A stretch of DNA of 64,000 nucleotides from Klebsiella sp. WP3-W18-ESBL-02 (GCF_014168815.1 NZ_AP021972.1:2170001-2234000), one strand, 5' to 3'; positions 25,989 through 34,987 are shown, counted from the stretch's first letter. Numbers and translations are program-made. The notes: generated by a model from the sequence alone, not told the origin.

Positions 25989-26801
25989 TTATCCTCCGAA
26001 CAGGCGTTTGAGGAAACCTTTCTTCTCTTCTTCAATGAAGCGGAAAGGACGTTCTTCTCCCAACAGACGATCCACGGTGTCGGCGTAGGCTTTGCCTGCA
26101 TCAGACACGGTATCCAGGATAACCGGTTCGCCCTGGTTTGATGCACGCAGTACGGACTGATCTTCCGGAATGACGCCAACCAGTTTGATGCGCAGAATTT
26201 CCAGCACATCTTCCATGCTCAGCATATCGCCTTTGCTTACGCGGCCTGGATTGTAGCGCGTCAGTAGCAGGTGTTCTTTAATCGGTTCTTCACCATTTTC
26301 GGCGCGGCGGGATTTCGACGCCAGAATACCCAGAATGCGGTCGGAGTCACGTACCGAGGACACTTCCGGGTTGGTGGTAATGATGGCTTCGTCAGCGAAG
26401 TACAGCGCCATCAGCGCGCCGGTTTCGATACCGGCAGGGGAGTCGCAGACCACGAAGTCGAACTCCATCTTTTTCAGCTCGTCGAGCACTTTCTCGACGC
26501 CTTCGCGGGTCAACGCATCTTTATCGCGCGTCTGGGACGCCGGCAGGATATAAAGATTATCGGTACGTTTATCTTTGATTAATGCCTGATTCAGCGTGGC
26601 ATCACCCTGAATAACGTTAACGAAATCATAAACTACGCGACGTTCGCAGCCCATAATCAGGTCAAGGTTACGCAGACCGATATCAAAATCGATAACGACC
26701 GTTTTCTTTCCCTTCTGCGCCAAACCAGTCGCGATGGCCGCGCTGGAGGTGGTCTTACCCACGCCCCCTTTACCTGAAGTCACAACAATAATGCGTGCCA
26801 T
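25989..26801 (-). CDS. minD: Septum site-determining ATPase MinD
   Basis: A 270-residue ParA/MinD-type ATPase, the same length as in E. coli. The deviant Walker A is SGKGGVGKTT (residues 9-18), with signature Lys11 and catalytic Lys16. The switch region FVVCDSPAGIE follows at about 118-128. The C-terminal amphipathic membrane-targeting sequence is KKGFLKRLFGG. It recruits MinC to the membrane and is cycled by MinE. It lies 23 bases after minC. Confidence 0.97.
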   Translation of the reverse strand: MARIIVVTSGKGGVGKTTSSAAIATGLAQKGKKTVVIDFDIGLRNLDLIMGCERRVVYDFVNVIQGDATLNQALIKDKRTDNLYILPASQTRDKDALTREGVEKVLDELKKMEFDFVVCDSPAGIETGALMALYFADEAIITTNPEVSSVRDSDRILGILASKSRRAENGEEPIKEHLLLTRYNPGRVSKGDMLSMEDVLEILRIKLVGVIPEDQSVLRASNQGEPVILDTVSDAGKAYADTVDRLLGEERPFRFIEEEKKGFLKRLFGG

Positions 26802-26824
26802 AGAAATTCCTTGTTAAAAAGGGA

Positions 26825-27532
26825 TTAATTTAACGGTTGAATAGTCAAAGCGCCGTCGCCTAAGCGCATGCGCGCCGCTTTGCCATAAAATTCGGCTGGG
26901 ATCTGATCGCTCAGCCAATATTCCCCGGCAATGGAGACCAGCTCCGCCGCCAGGTGGGTACAAAATACTTGTGCTTCCCGGTCTCCGCCGGCGCCTGCCA
27001 GAACGCGTCCACGCATCATGCCATATACGTGAATGTTCCCGTCGGCGATAAGCTCTGCGCCCGCGCTGACGTGGCTTGTCACAATCAAATCACAGTTTGG
27101 TGCATAAATGCGCTGACCGGAACGTACCGGGGTATCAATCATTCGCGTTTTTGTGATCGGACTAACAATTGGCTCGGGTTCTGCCGGTTTAGGCTGCTCC
27201 ACGGGCATCGCGCGGGCGATTTTTTCTTTACCTTCAGTCAATAAAGGGAGACCCGATTGGTCAATGGCCGCTTTAAACTGCGGGTTCTTGCAGCCGCTGA
27301 CGCCCACGATACGCAGGCCAACGGACATGATTGCCTGTTGGATCGCGCGCCATTGGGTAAACTCTTCAAGGTTGCTGACGTTGACCACGACCGGGGCGTG
27401 ACGGAAAAAAGCCGGAGCCTGGGCGACTTTGTCTTCTAACGCCTGACGAATAACCTCGGGTCTTGCATCATGCAAATGGACCACAGATAAGGTGAAGCTA
27501 CTGCCTTTAAGTTCGATGGGCGTGTTTGACAT
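26825..27532 (-). CDS. minC: Septum site-determining protein MinC
   Basis: A 235-residue inhibitor of FtsZ ring assembly (231 in E. coli). The N-terminal domain (about 1-105) holds ELKGSSFTLSVVHL; the C-terminal beta-helix domain (about 130-235) holds RSGQRIYAPNCDLIVTSHVSAGAEL and GNIHVYGMMRGRVLAGAGGD, which contacts MinD and FtsZ. The linker is Pro/Glu-rich. The start is the ATG at 27530-27532, which aligns with MSNTPIELKG of E. coli; 32 upstream codons in frame are dismissed. It is divergent from ycgL. Confidence 0.96.
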   Translation of the reverse strand: MSNTPIELKGSSFTLSVVHLHDARPEVIRQALEDKVAQAPAFFRHAPVVVNVSNLEEFTQWRAIQQAIMSVGLRIVGVSGCKNPQFKAAIDQSGLPLLTEGKEKIARAMPVEQPKPAEPEPIVSPITKTRMIDTPVRSGQRIYAPNCDLIVTSHVSAGAELIADGNIHVYGMMRGRVLAGAGGDREAQVFCTHLAAELVSIAGEYWLSDQIPAEFYGKAARMRLGDGALTIQPLN

Positions 27533-27659
27533 CCTGGCCTTACTCAATTTGCTATTTACCGCCGCGTCATGCGCAGCGATATTCCGAAGACTATCAGTCA
27601 TGTTATAGTCACTAATATATTCAAGCAAGTAACCACAGTCCTAATTCCGAGTATAAAGT

Positions 27660-27941
27660 ATGTTTTGTGTGATTTATCGTAGTTCTAAACGTGATCAAAC
27701 CTATTTGTATGTCGAAAAAAAAGACGATTTCTCTCGCGTGCCTGAAGAACTGATGCAGGGCTTCGGCCAGCCGCAGCTGGCAATGCTGCTGCCGCTGGAT
27801 GGGCGTAAGAAACTGATCAATGCCGATCTGGAAAAGGTAAAACAGGCGTTAAAAGAGCAGGGGTATTATTTACAGATCCCGCCGCCGCCTGAAAATCTGT
27901 TAAAGCAGCATCTGGCTGAGTCACAAAATAAGGGCGAATAA
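27660..27941 (+). CDS. ycgL: YcgL-domain protein
   Basis: A 93-residue protein with the YcgL fold: MFCVIYRSSKRDQTYLYVEKKDDFSRVPEEL and LPLDGRKKLINADLEKVKQALKEQGYYLQIPPPP. It corresponds to E. coli YcgL from its internal Met onward. The function is unknown. It is divergent from minC and lies 54 bases before ycgM. Confidence 0.9.
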   Translation: MFCVIYRSSKRDQTYLYVEKKDDFSRVPEELMQGFGQPQLAMLLPLDGRKKLINADLEKVKQALKEQGYYLQIPPPPENLLKQHLAESQNKGE

Positions 27942-27995
27942 TCTGCGCCTGCGGCCGATGTGTGTCCTTGGTTGACGAACAAGTAAGGGAAAAGC

Positions 27996-28655
27996 ATGTA
28001 TCAGCATCATAACTGGCAGGGTGCTCTGCTGGATTACCCGGTGAGCAAAGTTGTTTGCGTGGGCAGTAACTACGCCAAACACATTCAGGAAATGGGCAGC
28101 GCGACGCCGGAAGAGCCGGTTCTCTTTATTAAACCGGAAACATCGCTGTGCGATTTGCGCCAGCCGCTGATTTTGCCGCAGGGCCTTGGGTCGGTACACC
28201 ATGAGGTTGAGCTCGCGGTGCTGATTGGCGCAACCTTACGCCAGGCTACGCCGGAGCACGTCCAGCAGGCCATTGCGGGCTACGGCGTCGCGCTGGACCT
28301 TACGCTGCGTGATCTTCAGGGTAAAATGAAAAAAGCGGGGCAGCCGTGGGAAAAGGCCAAAGGGTTTGATAACGCGTGCCCGATCTCGGGTTTCATTCCT
28401 GTCGCTGACTTCGCCGGCGATCCGCAGAATACATCGCTGGGCCTGAAGATTAACGGCGAAGTGCGTCAGCAGGGCAGCACGGCCGATATGATTCACAAAA
28501 TCGTGCCGCTGATTGCCTATATGAGCCGTTTCTTTACCCTGAAACCGGGCGATGTGGTGCTCACCGGTACGCCGGAAGGCGTTGGCCCGCTGCACGCGGG
28601 CGATGAGCTCGAGGTGCTGTTTAACGGCCTGTCGCTGGCCACCCGCGTATTGTAA
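27996..28655 (+). CDS. ycgM: Fumarylacetoacetate hydrolase-family protein
   Basis: A 219-residue protein matching E. coli YcgM. It has the FAH-family fold, with metal-binding acidic residues in HHEVELAVLIG (about 67-77) and GVALDLTLRDLQ (about 96-107), and the C-terminal GDVVLTGTPEGVGPL. Family enzymes hydrolyse or decarboxylate oxoacids such as oxaloacetate or acylpyruvates; the native substrate of YcgM is not certain. Its start has AAGGGAAAAGC upstream. It is followed after 93 bases by ycgN. Confidence 0.92.
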   Translation: MYQHHNWQGALLDYPVSKVVCVGSNYAKHIQEMGSATPEEPVLFIKPETSLCDLRQPLILPQGLGSVHHEVELAVLIGATLRQATPEHVQQAIAGYGVALDLTLRDLQGKMKKAGQPWEKAKGFDNACPISGFIPVADFAGDPQNTSLGLKINGEVRQQGSTADMIHKIVPLIAYMSRFFTLKPGDVVLTGTPEGVGPLHAGDELEVLFNGLSLATRVL

Positions 28656-28748
28656 CGGCTGCTTGCCGCCTGTTTTAGGCGGCAAAACTTGCATCCCTGT
28701 GCCAGACTGGTTATAAGGTGCAACCTGATTTTTGATGTGGACATCCCG

Positions 28749-29195
28749 ATGAGCGAATTACCTTTCTGGCAGAGCAAAACCCTTGATGAAATGACCGACG
28801 CCGAATGGGAGTCGCTGTGCGATGGCTGCGGGCAGTGCTGCCTGCACAAGCTGATGGATGAAGACACCGATGAAATCTATTTCACCAACGTCGCCTGCAA
28901 ACAGCTGAATATCAAAACCTGCCAGTGCCGTAACTACGAACGTCGTTTCGAGTATGAGCCTGACTGTATTAAGCTCACGCGTGACAATCTGCCCACCTTT
29001 GAATGGCTCCCGATGACCTGTGCCTATCGTTTGCTGGCAGAAGGAAAGGGGCTGCCAGCGTGGCACCCGCTGCTGACCGGTTCAAAAGCAGCGATGCACG
29101 GCGAGCGTATTTCGGTGCGCCATATTGCGGTCAAAGAATCGGAAGTACGCGACTGGCAGGATCATATTTTAAATAAGCCGGAATGGGCTGACTAA
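28749..29195 (+). CDS. ycgN: UPF0260 cysteine-cluster protein YcgN
   Basis: A 148-residue protein matching E. coli YcgN (UPF0260, YkgJ-like Zn/Fe-cluster family). Cysteines cluster in SLCDGCGQCCLHK, NVACKQLNIKTCQCRNY, PDCIKL and MTCAYRL, consistent with a metal cluster. The function is not known. The start is the ATG at 28749; the longer frame from 28689 has no conserved residues. It is the last backbone gene before the fimbrial operon. Confidence 0.9.
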   Translation: MSELPFWQSKTLDEMTDAEWESLCDGCGQCCLHKLMDEDTDEIYFTNVACKQLNIKTCQCRNYERRFEYEPDCIKLTRDNLPTFEWLPMTCAYRLLAEGKGLPAWHPLLTGSKAAMHGERISVRHIAVKESEVRDWQDHILNKPEWAD

Positions 29196-29250
29196 AGATT
29201 AACGCAGGATATTTGCGAACGTCTTCTTCTGCTGATGTGATGATGTTGAA

Positions 29251-29290
29251 TAAACGGGCGGCAGGGTAAATACACCCGCTCGCCCGTTTA
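29251..29290. terminator. Compound terminator between ycgN and the fimbrial adhesin gene
   Basis: TAAACGGGCG (29251-29260) and CGCCCGTTTA (29281-29290) are exact complements, with an inner GGGT/ACCC stem. The ends give T runs both ways, so it can end both converging units. Confidence 0.8.
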
Positions 29291-29296
29291 TTTCAA

Positions 29297-30352
29297 TTAC
29301 TGGTAGTTGATCTTGATGATCAAATCTTTGCTAAAGGGGCCGTCAACCAACGATTTGGACGGATGTTTCGTAAGCTCGGCAATATAGTTATGGGTCACGG
29401 CAGCCGGATCGCCAGGAACGTAGGTTGCAAAAAGACGATACTGGTTATACTCCACGTCTCTATTATTATCCGAGGTATCGGTAATCCGCAGTAACAAGCC
29501 GTTCCCCATATCCAGATGGGTGGTATCATAAAGCGTATCATTGGTATAGAAGCTGGTGGTGACGTCAAACTGCTCGCTGCATCCTGCCGTTTCATCCTTT
29601 ACGCTTGATATACTGAAAGCCCTTTGTGTAGGGCCCTTGGCGATGGAGTTTGCATAGATCTGTTCAAAATCGACGACCTGGCTTTCCGGAGAGATCTTAA
29701 TATCCACGCTACAGTCGAGGAAGTGGATGTTATCCAGCCCCGTAATATAGAAGCGCAGGTTTTTAGCATTTGGGGTCGTATTCGCTCCACCCTCACCATC
29801 GAACTGCAACACGTTAATATCGCCAAAATTATAGCTATCCGGGCTGCCGCTTGGCGGGATGGCCTTGAGTTTTACATAGAGACGGAAACGGGCATTAAAG
29901 GACATTCCCTTTTGTAGCGATACGCCGTTGCACACCGGATCGTAGTAAAAGCCCTGATAATATTGCTCAAATTTATCCAGACAGACACCGGTGTCAATGC
30001 CTTCATTGATCATTTCATGGTCGGTACCGTTGTAGGTAACGCCGAAGGTAAAATAGGGGTTATTCAATACCTCGGTACTGTTAAAATCCGGCAGTTTTAT
30101 CCACGCAAAGATATCTTCAGTTTGGTCGTTTTTTTTCCACCCTGGCGCGTTATCGCAGTAAACAGTGATGTTAATATCCGGGCTTTCCCATATTTTCGTG
30201 CCGAGCACGGCATCGTTTGGCACGGTAAACGGGGGCAGCGGGATGGAGTAATTGACCGGCCCATCCTTTGCGTTCTGATAGCAGTCGACGGCCCAGGATG
30301 AGCTCGAAAAGAGCGCGACGATCAGGGTGAAAAAAGCGCAGACTGTTTTCAT
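29297..30352 (-). CDS. Fimbrial tip adhesin-like minor subunit
   Basis: A 351-residue secreted protein. It has a signal peptide (about 1-21, ending SSSWA). It is far longer than a pilin (usual length about 160-190), so it is probably a two-domain tip adhesin: a receptor-binding N-terminal domain (about 22-200) with cysteines, and a C-terminal pilin-like domain (about 210-351) ending LIIKINYQ. That ending has the alternating hydrophobic residues and near-terminal Tyr that chaperones and ushers recognise. It begins 2 bases after the chaperone stop and is the last gene of the operon. The receptor is unknown; the four-gene order resembles the E. coli ybgDQPO fimbria. Confidence 0.8.
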   Translation of the reverse strand: MKTVCAFFTLIVALFSSSSWAVDCYQNAKDGPVNYSIPLPPFTVPNDAVLGTKIWESPDINITVYCDNAPGWKKNDQTEDIFAWIKLPDFNSTEVLNNPYFTFGVTYNGTDHEMINEGIDTGVCLDKFEQYYQGFYYDPVCNGVSLQKGMSFNARFRLYVKLKAIPPSGSPDSYNFGDINVLQFDGEGGANTTPNAKNLRFYITGLDNIHFLDCSVDIKISPESQVVDFEQIYANSIAKGPTQRAFSISSVKDETAGCSEQFDVTTSFYTNDTLYDTTHLDMGNGLLLRITDTSDNNRDVEYNQYRLFATYVPGDPAAVTHNYIAELTKHPSKSLVDGPFSKDLIIKINYQ

Positions 30353-30354
30353 TA

Positions 30355-31089
30355 TTATCCCTTTCTCACCGGTTCGCTCTGGCAGATCAGCTCAACGCTA
30401 TTACAGTTCACCTTGAACATATTCAGCCCGCCATAATCGCTGACGTAGCCTATCAGAAAACGGGTGGGTAGATTTTTAATGGACTGTGAGGCCTGACCGA
30501 AGGGCTCAACCATCATCGATTCCGCATCGGGTTGCAGCGTTTTACCGTTGGTGCCGATATAGCCCACGGTCACGTAGTAGGCGGATTTGTTTTTCAGCGA
30601 TATCCCCGCTGAGGTACGGCTGACGTCAATTTTACCGGTAAGATTCAGCTGACCGTCGGCGACTTCTATCGCTTTCGGCCGCCAGAACACCTTCAGACGG
30701 CTTTGCATGGCGATTTGCATAACGTTCTTTTGCTCGGAACGCGGCGGAATTTCGCGGATATTGTAGTAAAACAGCGATTCCCGGTCGGCCGGTAGCGTTG
30801 AGATCGTCGGCTGTGCCATTAAGCGTACCTGCGCCTGCTCGCCGGCCTCAAGGCGCAGCATGGGGGGAATCGCTGAGATGTACTCACGTGATTTATTACC
30901 CGCTTTATCCTCGATCCATGACTGAGCCAGGTAGGGATCGGTGGTGCTCTGGTTGCTCAGGCGCAGTGAAACGCTTTTATCTGATTGGTTGAAAATAATG
31001 CGTGTTCTATCGGGGGAAACGGCCGCATTGGCGACAGCGCTGATCCCAAGCAGGCAGATGAGTCCTTTTGTAAGTACATTCATATTCAT
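30355..31089 (-). CDS. Periplasmic fimbrial chaperone (PapD/FimC family)
   Basis: A 244-residue chaperone. After a signal peptide (about 1-22) it has the Ig-like PapD fold with VSPDRTRIIFNQSDKSVSLRLSN, LAQSWIEDKAGNK, PPMLRLEAGEQAQVRLM, DRESLFYYNIREIPP and a C-terminal domain ending LICQSEPVRKG. The subunit-anchoring Arg is in RTRIIF and the Lys in the MQSRLKVFWRPKAI segment. It stabilises pilin subunits by donor-strand complementation. The start used is the ATG at 31087-31089, which has AGGA 8 bases upstream; ATG 31098 is too close to that site. It sits between usher and adhesin. Confidence 0.88.
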   Translation of the reverse strand: MNMNVLTKGLICLLGISAVANAAVSPDRTRIIFNQSDKSVSLRLSNQSTTDPYLAQSWIEDKAGNKSREYISAIPPMLRLEAGEQAQVRLMAQPTISTLPADRESLFYYNIREIPPRSEQKNVMQIAMQSRLKVFWRPKAIEVADGQLNLTGKIDVSRTSAGISLKNKSAYYVTVGYIGTNGKTLQPDAESMMVEPFGQASQSIKNLPTRFLIGYVSDYGGLNMFKVNCNSVELICQSEPVRKG

Positions 31090-31104
31090 TATATTCATCC
31101 TGAA

Positions 31105-33633
31105 TTAATGGGGGAGTTTACACGGCAAGATAACAGCCTGACCGTCGGTGTTACTGCTGTTCGGCGGCGTGATTTCACAGGTTTTATCTGCCCATTTCAG
31201 CGTCAGCGTGCTGTTTTCCTGCACGCCGCTGAGATAGACGTAACCGTCGTCAGCCACCAGTCCAGCGTCGCGGCCGCTGTCTTTGTCAGAGACGGTGACG
31301 CCAAGAGGCGGGTAATGGCCATCCTCCAGGCGGATGACGCCGACAATTTGATAACCTTTAATCGCGCGAAGGGGCATATAGCCGATTGCGCCTTCGGTCA
31401 GCGTGGTGCGGATAACCGAATTATTCACATCGACGCCTTCCGGCAGCTTATTGCTGTTTACCATTACGGTTGCGGTAGTGTAGTTGCCGACCGACGGCAC
31501 GACGGCGATACCAAATAAGTTGGTCACGCTAAGGTTATTGTTGACTTCAACGTCAGCGATGCCGTCTGCGTCAACCATCACGCGAGAACTGTTGCCGGGG
31601 CTGTAGTCATGCAGCGCTGCACCGAACCGGGTAGCGGTGAAGGAACCGTTCCAGCTGGTGCTGAACGAGCGGTAGCTGCTCGGCTGAATGCTGCCGTTAA
31701 GGTTGAAGCGACCGTAAGGCGAATAGTGCTGATAGTTGCCGCGCATTGCAGATTTGCCATCGCTGAATTCGTGGTCAGTACCTGAAACCGACAGATTCCA
31801 CGGGTTATTCCGGCTGGAACCATCGTACCAGGTGGCAGTTTGCGAGGTCGCATCATCGCCATAGCGTTGCAGACTGTAGGAGACGTTACGGCTGCTCGCC
31901 AGCGGCACCGTCAGCGAGAAGTAATACTGATTTTCTTCGTTGTTATCCCACCGGACGCGGCTGACCGCCAGCGAGGCAGAAATACTCTTGAAATCGCCGA
32001 TATCAAAGCTGTGGTTAACGGATAACGAGTAGTTCGTGTTGGTCACACTGTCCCAGTAGGTGTTGCGCGTGATATTGAGATAGGTATTGAGCGCCAACGG
32101 CGCAATATACTGGTTAAATGAGAGCACATAGCTCTCTTTCTCATTACCGTTGTTGTCATTGCCGTCGCGTGAGTCAATATATTCACTCATGGTGACATAC
32201 TCCCGGTCCGAGAAGCGGTATCCCGCGAAGGTTATCTGGCTGTTGGTTTCTTCAAAACGCTTAGAGTAGTTGGCGCGATAGCTAAAGCCTTTCTGTTTTC
32301 CCAGGTCGTTATTGCGCAGATTGGCCTCCGCGCCGGTGATGTCGAAAGAGAGAGAACCAAACTGATTGAGGTTAAAACCGAGGCCGCTGGTCAACGCCTG
32401 ATAATCATCCGCGGTGAAGATGGCGCCGCCGTACAGTGACACATTGCTTAACCAGCCCCATGACGCTTCACCGGTCAGGAACATTGGGTTGTTGATATCG
32501 TTATGTGTGGTCGAAGTGGGTTTCCCCGTCGACACTTTATAGCGTAACTGTCCTTTGCGCGTCAGAAAGGGGATGGATGCCGACCCCACCTGGAAGGTGC
32601 TCTTACGGCCGTCTTCTTCTTCGACGGTGACGTCAAGCTGACCCTGAAGCGCATTACCCAAATCGCTAATTGTAAAGGGGCCCGGTGACACCGTTGTCTG
32701 ATATAGCGTACGGCCATTTTGAGAGACGGTGACTTTGGCATTGGTCTGCGCGATGCCGCTGATTTGCGGCGCATAGCCGCGAAGATCGGGCGGCAGCATC
32801 TGCTCGTCGCTTTCCAGCGAGAGGCCGGTGAAGTGGAACGTATCATACAAATCGGAACTGAGATCGTACTGCCCCAGCGTCAATTTTGACGCCAGGGAAG
32901 GAAGCGGTCTGAAGAGATACGTTCGCGGCAGACTGCTGGTGTTAGTCGTTGCCTTGTGTTCAATAAATGATTGATCGTACTGATAGTCGCTGCGCAAGCG
33001 CCACGCACCGAGGTTGAAGCCCAGCGTGCCGTAAGAGCTGATGTTTTGGCTACTGTCTCCGTGGTTTGGCGCGTACTGGCTGGCATAAAGGTTATAGTCG
33101 AGCAGGAGCCCGGCAATACCGTCGTCCCAGTATTCCGGTGGCGTCCAGTTTTTAGCCTGGTATTTCATCCACGCCTGAGGCACGATAAGCGTCAGCACCA
33201 TGCTGGCCTTGTCCAGCCGCGTGACCAGCTCTGGCGTATGGCTAAGATCGGCGCAGGCGCTTTGTGCAATAGGCTGTAGCGTTTCGATAAAGGCCTCTGC
33301 GAAACCAAATTCGGCCAGTTGGTCTTTGTTCAAACAGAGCTGCGATCCACTTTCATTATCAGCTTTAATCCAGGTGAGGCTGTAGCTGCGTGGCAGGGTA
33401 TTTTTGTTGATCTGTACGCTCACCAGATAGCTGCCCGGGGAAATATATCCTTTTTTTTCAAACTGCGAGAGATCGATATTTTGTTTGTCTTCTGCATCAA
33501 TCATCTCGGTATTAAATTCGACGGCATAAAGCGGTGATGATAGCGATGCAAAAAGGCAAGCAGAATAAAGAGACTGCTTTATTAAAAGGGAAAGTTTTTT
33601 GGGCGTTAACCTGACAGCAATAGAAGTCCGCAT
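31105..33633 (-). CDS. Outer membrane fimbrial usher
   Basis: An 842-residue usher of the PapC/FimD family. Domains in order are a signal peptide (about 1-37), the N-terminal chaperone-binding domain (VEFNTEMID to about 160), a 24-strand beta-barrel with a plug (about 170-690; LPPDLRGYAPQISGIAQTNAKVTVSQNGR lies before the plug), and two C-terminal domains with the last Cys pair (KTCEITPP and ILPCKLPH). It secretes and assembles the subunits encoded around it. The start has only a weak ribosome site. It follows the major subunit after an 81-base gap that holds a hairpin. Confidence 0.92.
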   Translation of the reverse strand: MRTSIAVRLTPKKLSLLIKQSLYSACLFASLSSPLYAVEFNTEMIDAEDKQNIDLSQFEKKGYISPGSYLVSVQINKNTLPRSYSLTWIKADNESGSQLCLNKDQLAEFGFAEAFIETLQPIAQSACADLSHTPELVTRLDKASMVLTLIVPQAWMKYQAKNWTPPEYWDDGIAGLLLDYNLYASQYAPNHGDSSQNISSYGTLGFNLGAWRLRSDYQYDQSFIEHKATTNTSSLPRTYLFRPLPSLASKLTLGQYDLSSDLYDTFHFTGLSLESDEQMLPPDLRGYAPQISGIAQTNAKVTVSQNGRTLYQTTVSPGPFTISDLGNALQGQLDVTVEEEDGRKSTFQVGSASIPFLTRKGQLRYKVSTGKPTSTTHNDINNPMFLTGEASWGWLSNVSLYGGAIFTADDYQALTSGLGFNLNQFGSLSFDITGAEANLRNNDLGKQKGFSYRANYSKRFEETNSQITFAGYRFSDREYVTMSEYIDSRDGNDNNGNEKESYVLSFNQYIAPLALNTYLNITRNTYWDSVTNTNYSLSVNHSFDIGDFKSISASLAVSRVRWDNNEENQYYFSLTVPLASSRNVSYSLQRYGDDATSQTATWYDGSSRNNPWNLSVSGTDHEFSDGKSAMRGNYQHYSPYGRFNLNGSIQPSSYRSFSTSWNGSFTATRFGAALHDYSPGNSSRVMVDADGIADVEVNNNLSVTNLFGIAVVPSVGNYTTATVMVNSNKLPEGVDVNNSVIRTTLTEGAIGYMPLRAIKGYQIVGVIRLEDGHYPPLGVTVSDKDSGRDAGLVADDGYVYLSGVQENSTLTLKWADKTCEITPPNSSNTDGQAVILPCKLPH

Positions 33634-33668
33634 AAAATCCGTTTCTTTTAATAAAGAATACTAAGAAA

Positions 33669-33689
33669 GCCGGTGAATCCATCACCGGC
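33669..33689 (-). terminator. Intra-operon hairpin between major pilin and usher
   Basis: GCCGGTGA (33669-33676) pairs with TCACCGGC (33682-33689), a perfect 8-base stem with a 5-base loop. On the minus strand it is followed by TTTCTT. Partial termination here would give more pilin than usher mRNA, as is common in fimbrial operons. Confidence 0.65.
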
Positions 33690-33714
33690 CTGAATTAAAC
33701 GTTGCTAAGGATAA

Positions 33715-34290
33715 TTATTTGTAGCTCAGAACGTAGTTAGCCTGTGCGTAAACATCACCTTCAGTTGCGTTATGCCCTTTTGACTCCATGCGGGCGTTGA
33801 AGTCCAGGTTCTGAGTCGGGTTATTCAGATCGGCAAAGGCGAAGTTGAACGGCTGGCCCAGAGTGACGGTTTTGTAGCCCGCATCCAGGATACGAACGCC
33901 AACACCTTTGGCACCGCCGTAGCTGTTTTCTTTGGTGTTAGCCATCAGGCTAGTATCCGTGGTGTCGACGTTTGCAGAGGTGAAGGTAACCTTCACTTTA
34001 TCAGTAACAGTCGTAGCACCCTCACCGTCAGTCACGCTCAGAGTACAGTCAACCAGGTGGATGGAGAACGGTGTTGGGGTCGCATCACTGTCACCATTCA
34101 GTACGGTATCTGCAACCTGACCTAACCATACTTCGATCTTGCTGCTTTCCGGTGCAACGGAGCACGGTGCGGTAATTACGGTGCCGGTGAACGTAACGGT
34201 GCCGTGACCCTGGTCTTCAGCGCTGGCGTTAAAAGCAGCACCAGAGAACAGAGCGGTTGTTACCATAGCAAACAGTGTTTTCTTAAACAT
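33715..34290 (-). CDS. Major fimbrial subunit (type 1-like pilin)
   Basis: A 191-residue pilin. The signal peptide is about 1-24 (ending FNASA), and the mature protein starts EDQGHGTVTFTGTVITAPCSV. The disulfide pair is the Cys in TAPCSV and the Cys in LVDCTLS. The C-terminus YAQANYVLSYK has the penultimate Tyr and alternating pattern for donor-strand exchange. AAAGGA lies 9 bases before the start. It is the first gene of the four-gene operon, and no recombinase gene lies beside it. Confidence 0.92.
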   Translation of the reverse strand: MFKKTLFAMVTTALFSGAAFNASAEDQGHGTVTFTGTVITAPCSVAPESSKIEVWLGQVADTVLNGDSDATPTPFSIHLVDCTLSVTDGEGATTVTDKVKVTFTSANVDTTDTSLMANTKENSYGGAKGVGVRILDAGYKTVTLGQPFNFAFADLNNPTQNLDFNARMESKGHNATEGDVYAQANYVLSYK

Positions 34291-34831
34291 GAAATATAAT
34301 CCTTTATAGTGTTAATTTTTAACAAGGTCATCGTGAGTTAATATTAATTAGTCACAACGGCGCTAAATCTATCACCAGGTATTTAGTTACACACGTTAGA
34401 TTTATTTTACAGTTTGCGAACATCATTAGTTGTTCTTAAATAATATAGCTGTGATATATATTGCTGGGATAGTGCGCTATTTTCATGCGAATTGATGATG
34501 ATTAATCTTGATGAAATCTGAAATTTCTCTGATATCATAATAAAATGCGTGATTTTATTTGTAAGATGTTTTAAATATAATTAAATATTAATTTTGGATA
34601 ATGTTTAGTTATTGCCGGTTTATTTCCCCATATTAAAGCGCCTGCTTATGTCATTTCGCCGTATCGGGGTGAGCAGGGTCAGACGCCTCTCCGCTAGCGA
34701 CCTTTTTAAAGGGCTGACTTAAGCGATATTGGCTGGTATTTCATCTTTTTTAGCGCTGGTGGTAAAAAAACGCTACGCCATTTCCCTCCCGTGCCGATAG
34801 CGACAGTACAGACCAAATGATGAGGTGAGAA
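34291..34831. other. AT-rich regulatory region upstream of the fimbrial operon
   Basis: About 540 bases without a gene. The half nearest the pilin is very AT-rich (for example GATATCATAATAAAATGCGTGATTTT in part), which suggests a silenced, H-NS-type promoter region. I see no paired inverted repeats of the fimS invertible-switch kind and cannot mark a promoter with confidence. Confidence 0.5.
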
Positions 34832-34942
34832 ATGCGCAATTCAGTAAAAGTGCTGTTGCTTGCGGTGGTGATAAATCTTGCTGGCTGGGGGCTGCTGCTT
34901 GTTACAGGCTATGGGATCGGAACGATGACGGGGATGTGGTAA
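34832..34942 (+). CDS. Predicted 36-residue membrane peptide
   Basis: An open frame, MRNSVKVLLLAVVINLAGWG and on to TGMW, with a strong ribosome site GAGGTGA six bases before the ATG. Residues about 5-28 form one hydrophobic segment with a positively charged N-terminus (R2, K6), so a single-pass membrane peptide is likely. I do not recognise the family. It lies between the fimbrial control region and dsbB and is followed by a 9-base stem. It could be a small membrane regulator or a chance frame; the ribosome site favours a gene. Confidence 0.55.
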   Translation: MRNSVKVLLLAVVINLAGWGLLLVTGYGIGTMTGMW

Positions 34943-34944
34943 AC

Positions 34945-34981
34945 ACGCTGCCAACCGCAAAGGCGATGCTGCTGGCAGCGT
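34945..34981. terminator. Stem between small peptide gene and dsbB
   Basis: ACGCTGCCA (34945-34953) and TGGCAGCGT (34973-34981) are exact complements around a 19-base loop. It sits just past the dsbB stop on the minus strand and past the small gene on the plus strand, with no long T tract. Confidence 0.45.
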
Positions 34982-34987
34982 TCAGGA

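Noticed and set aside
34291..34831. Invertible phase-variation switch (fimS-like) before the pilin gene
   Set aside because: No pair of inverted repeats flanking a promoter and no recombinase gene nearby.
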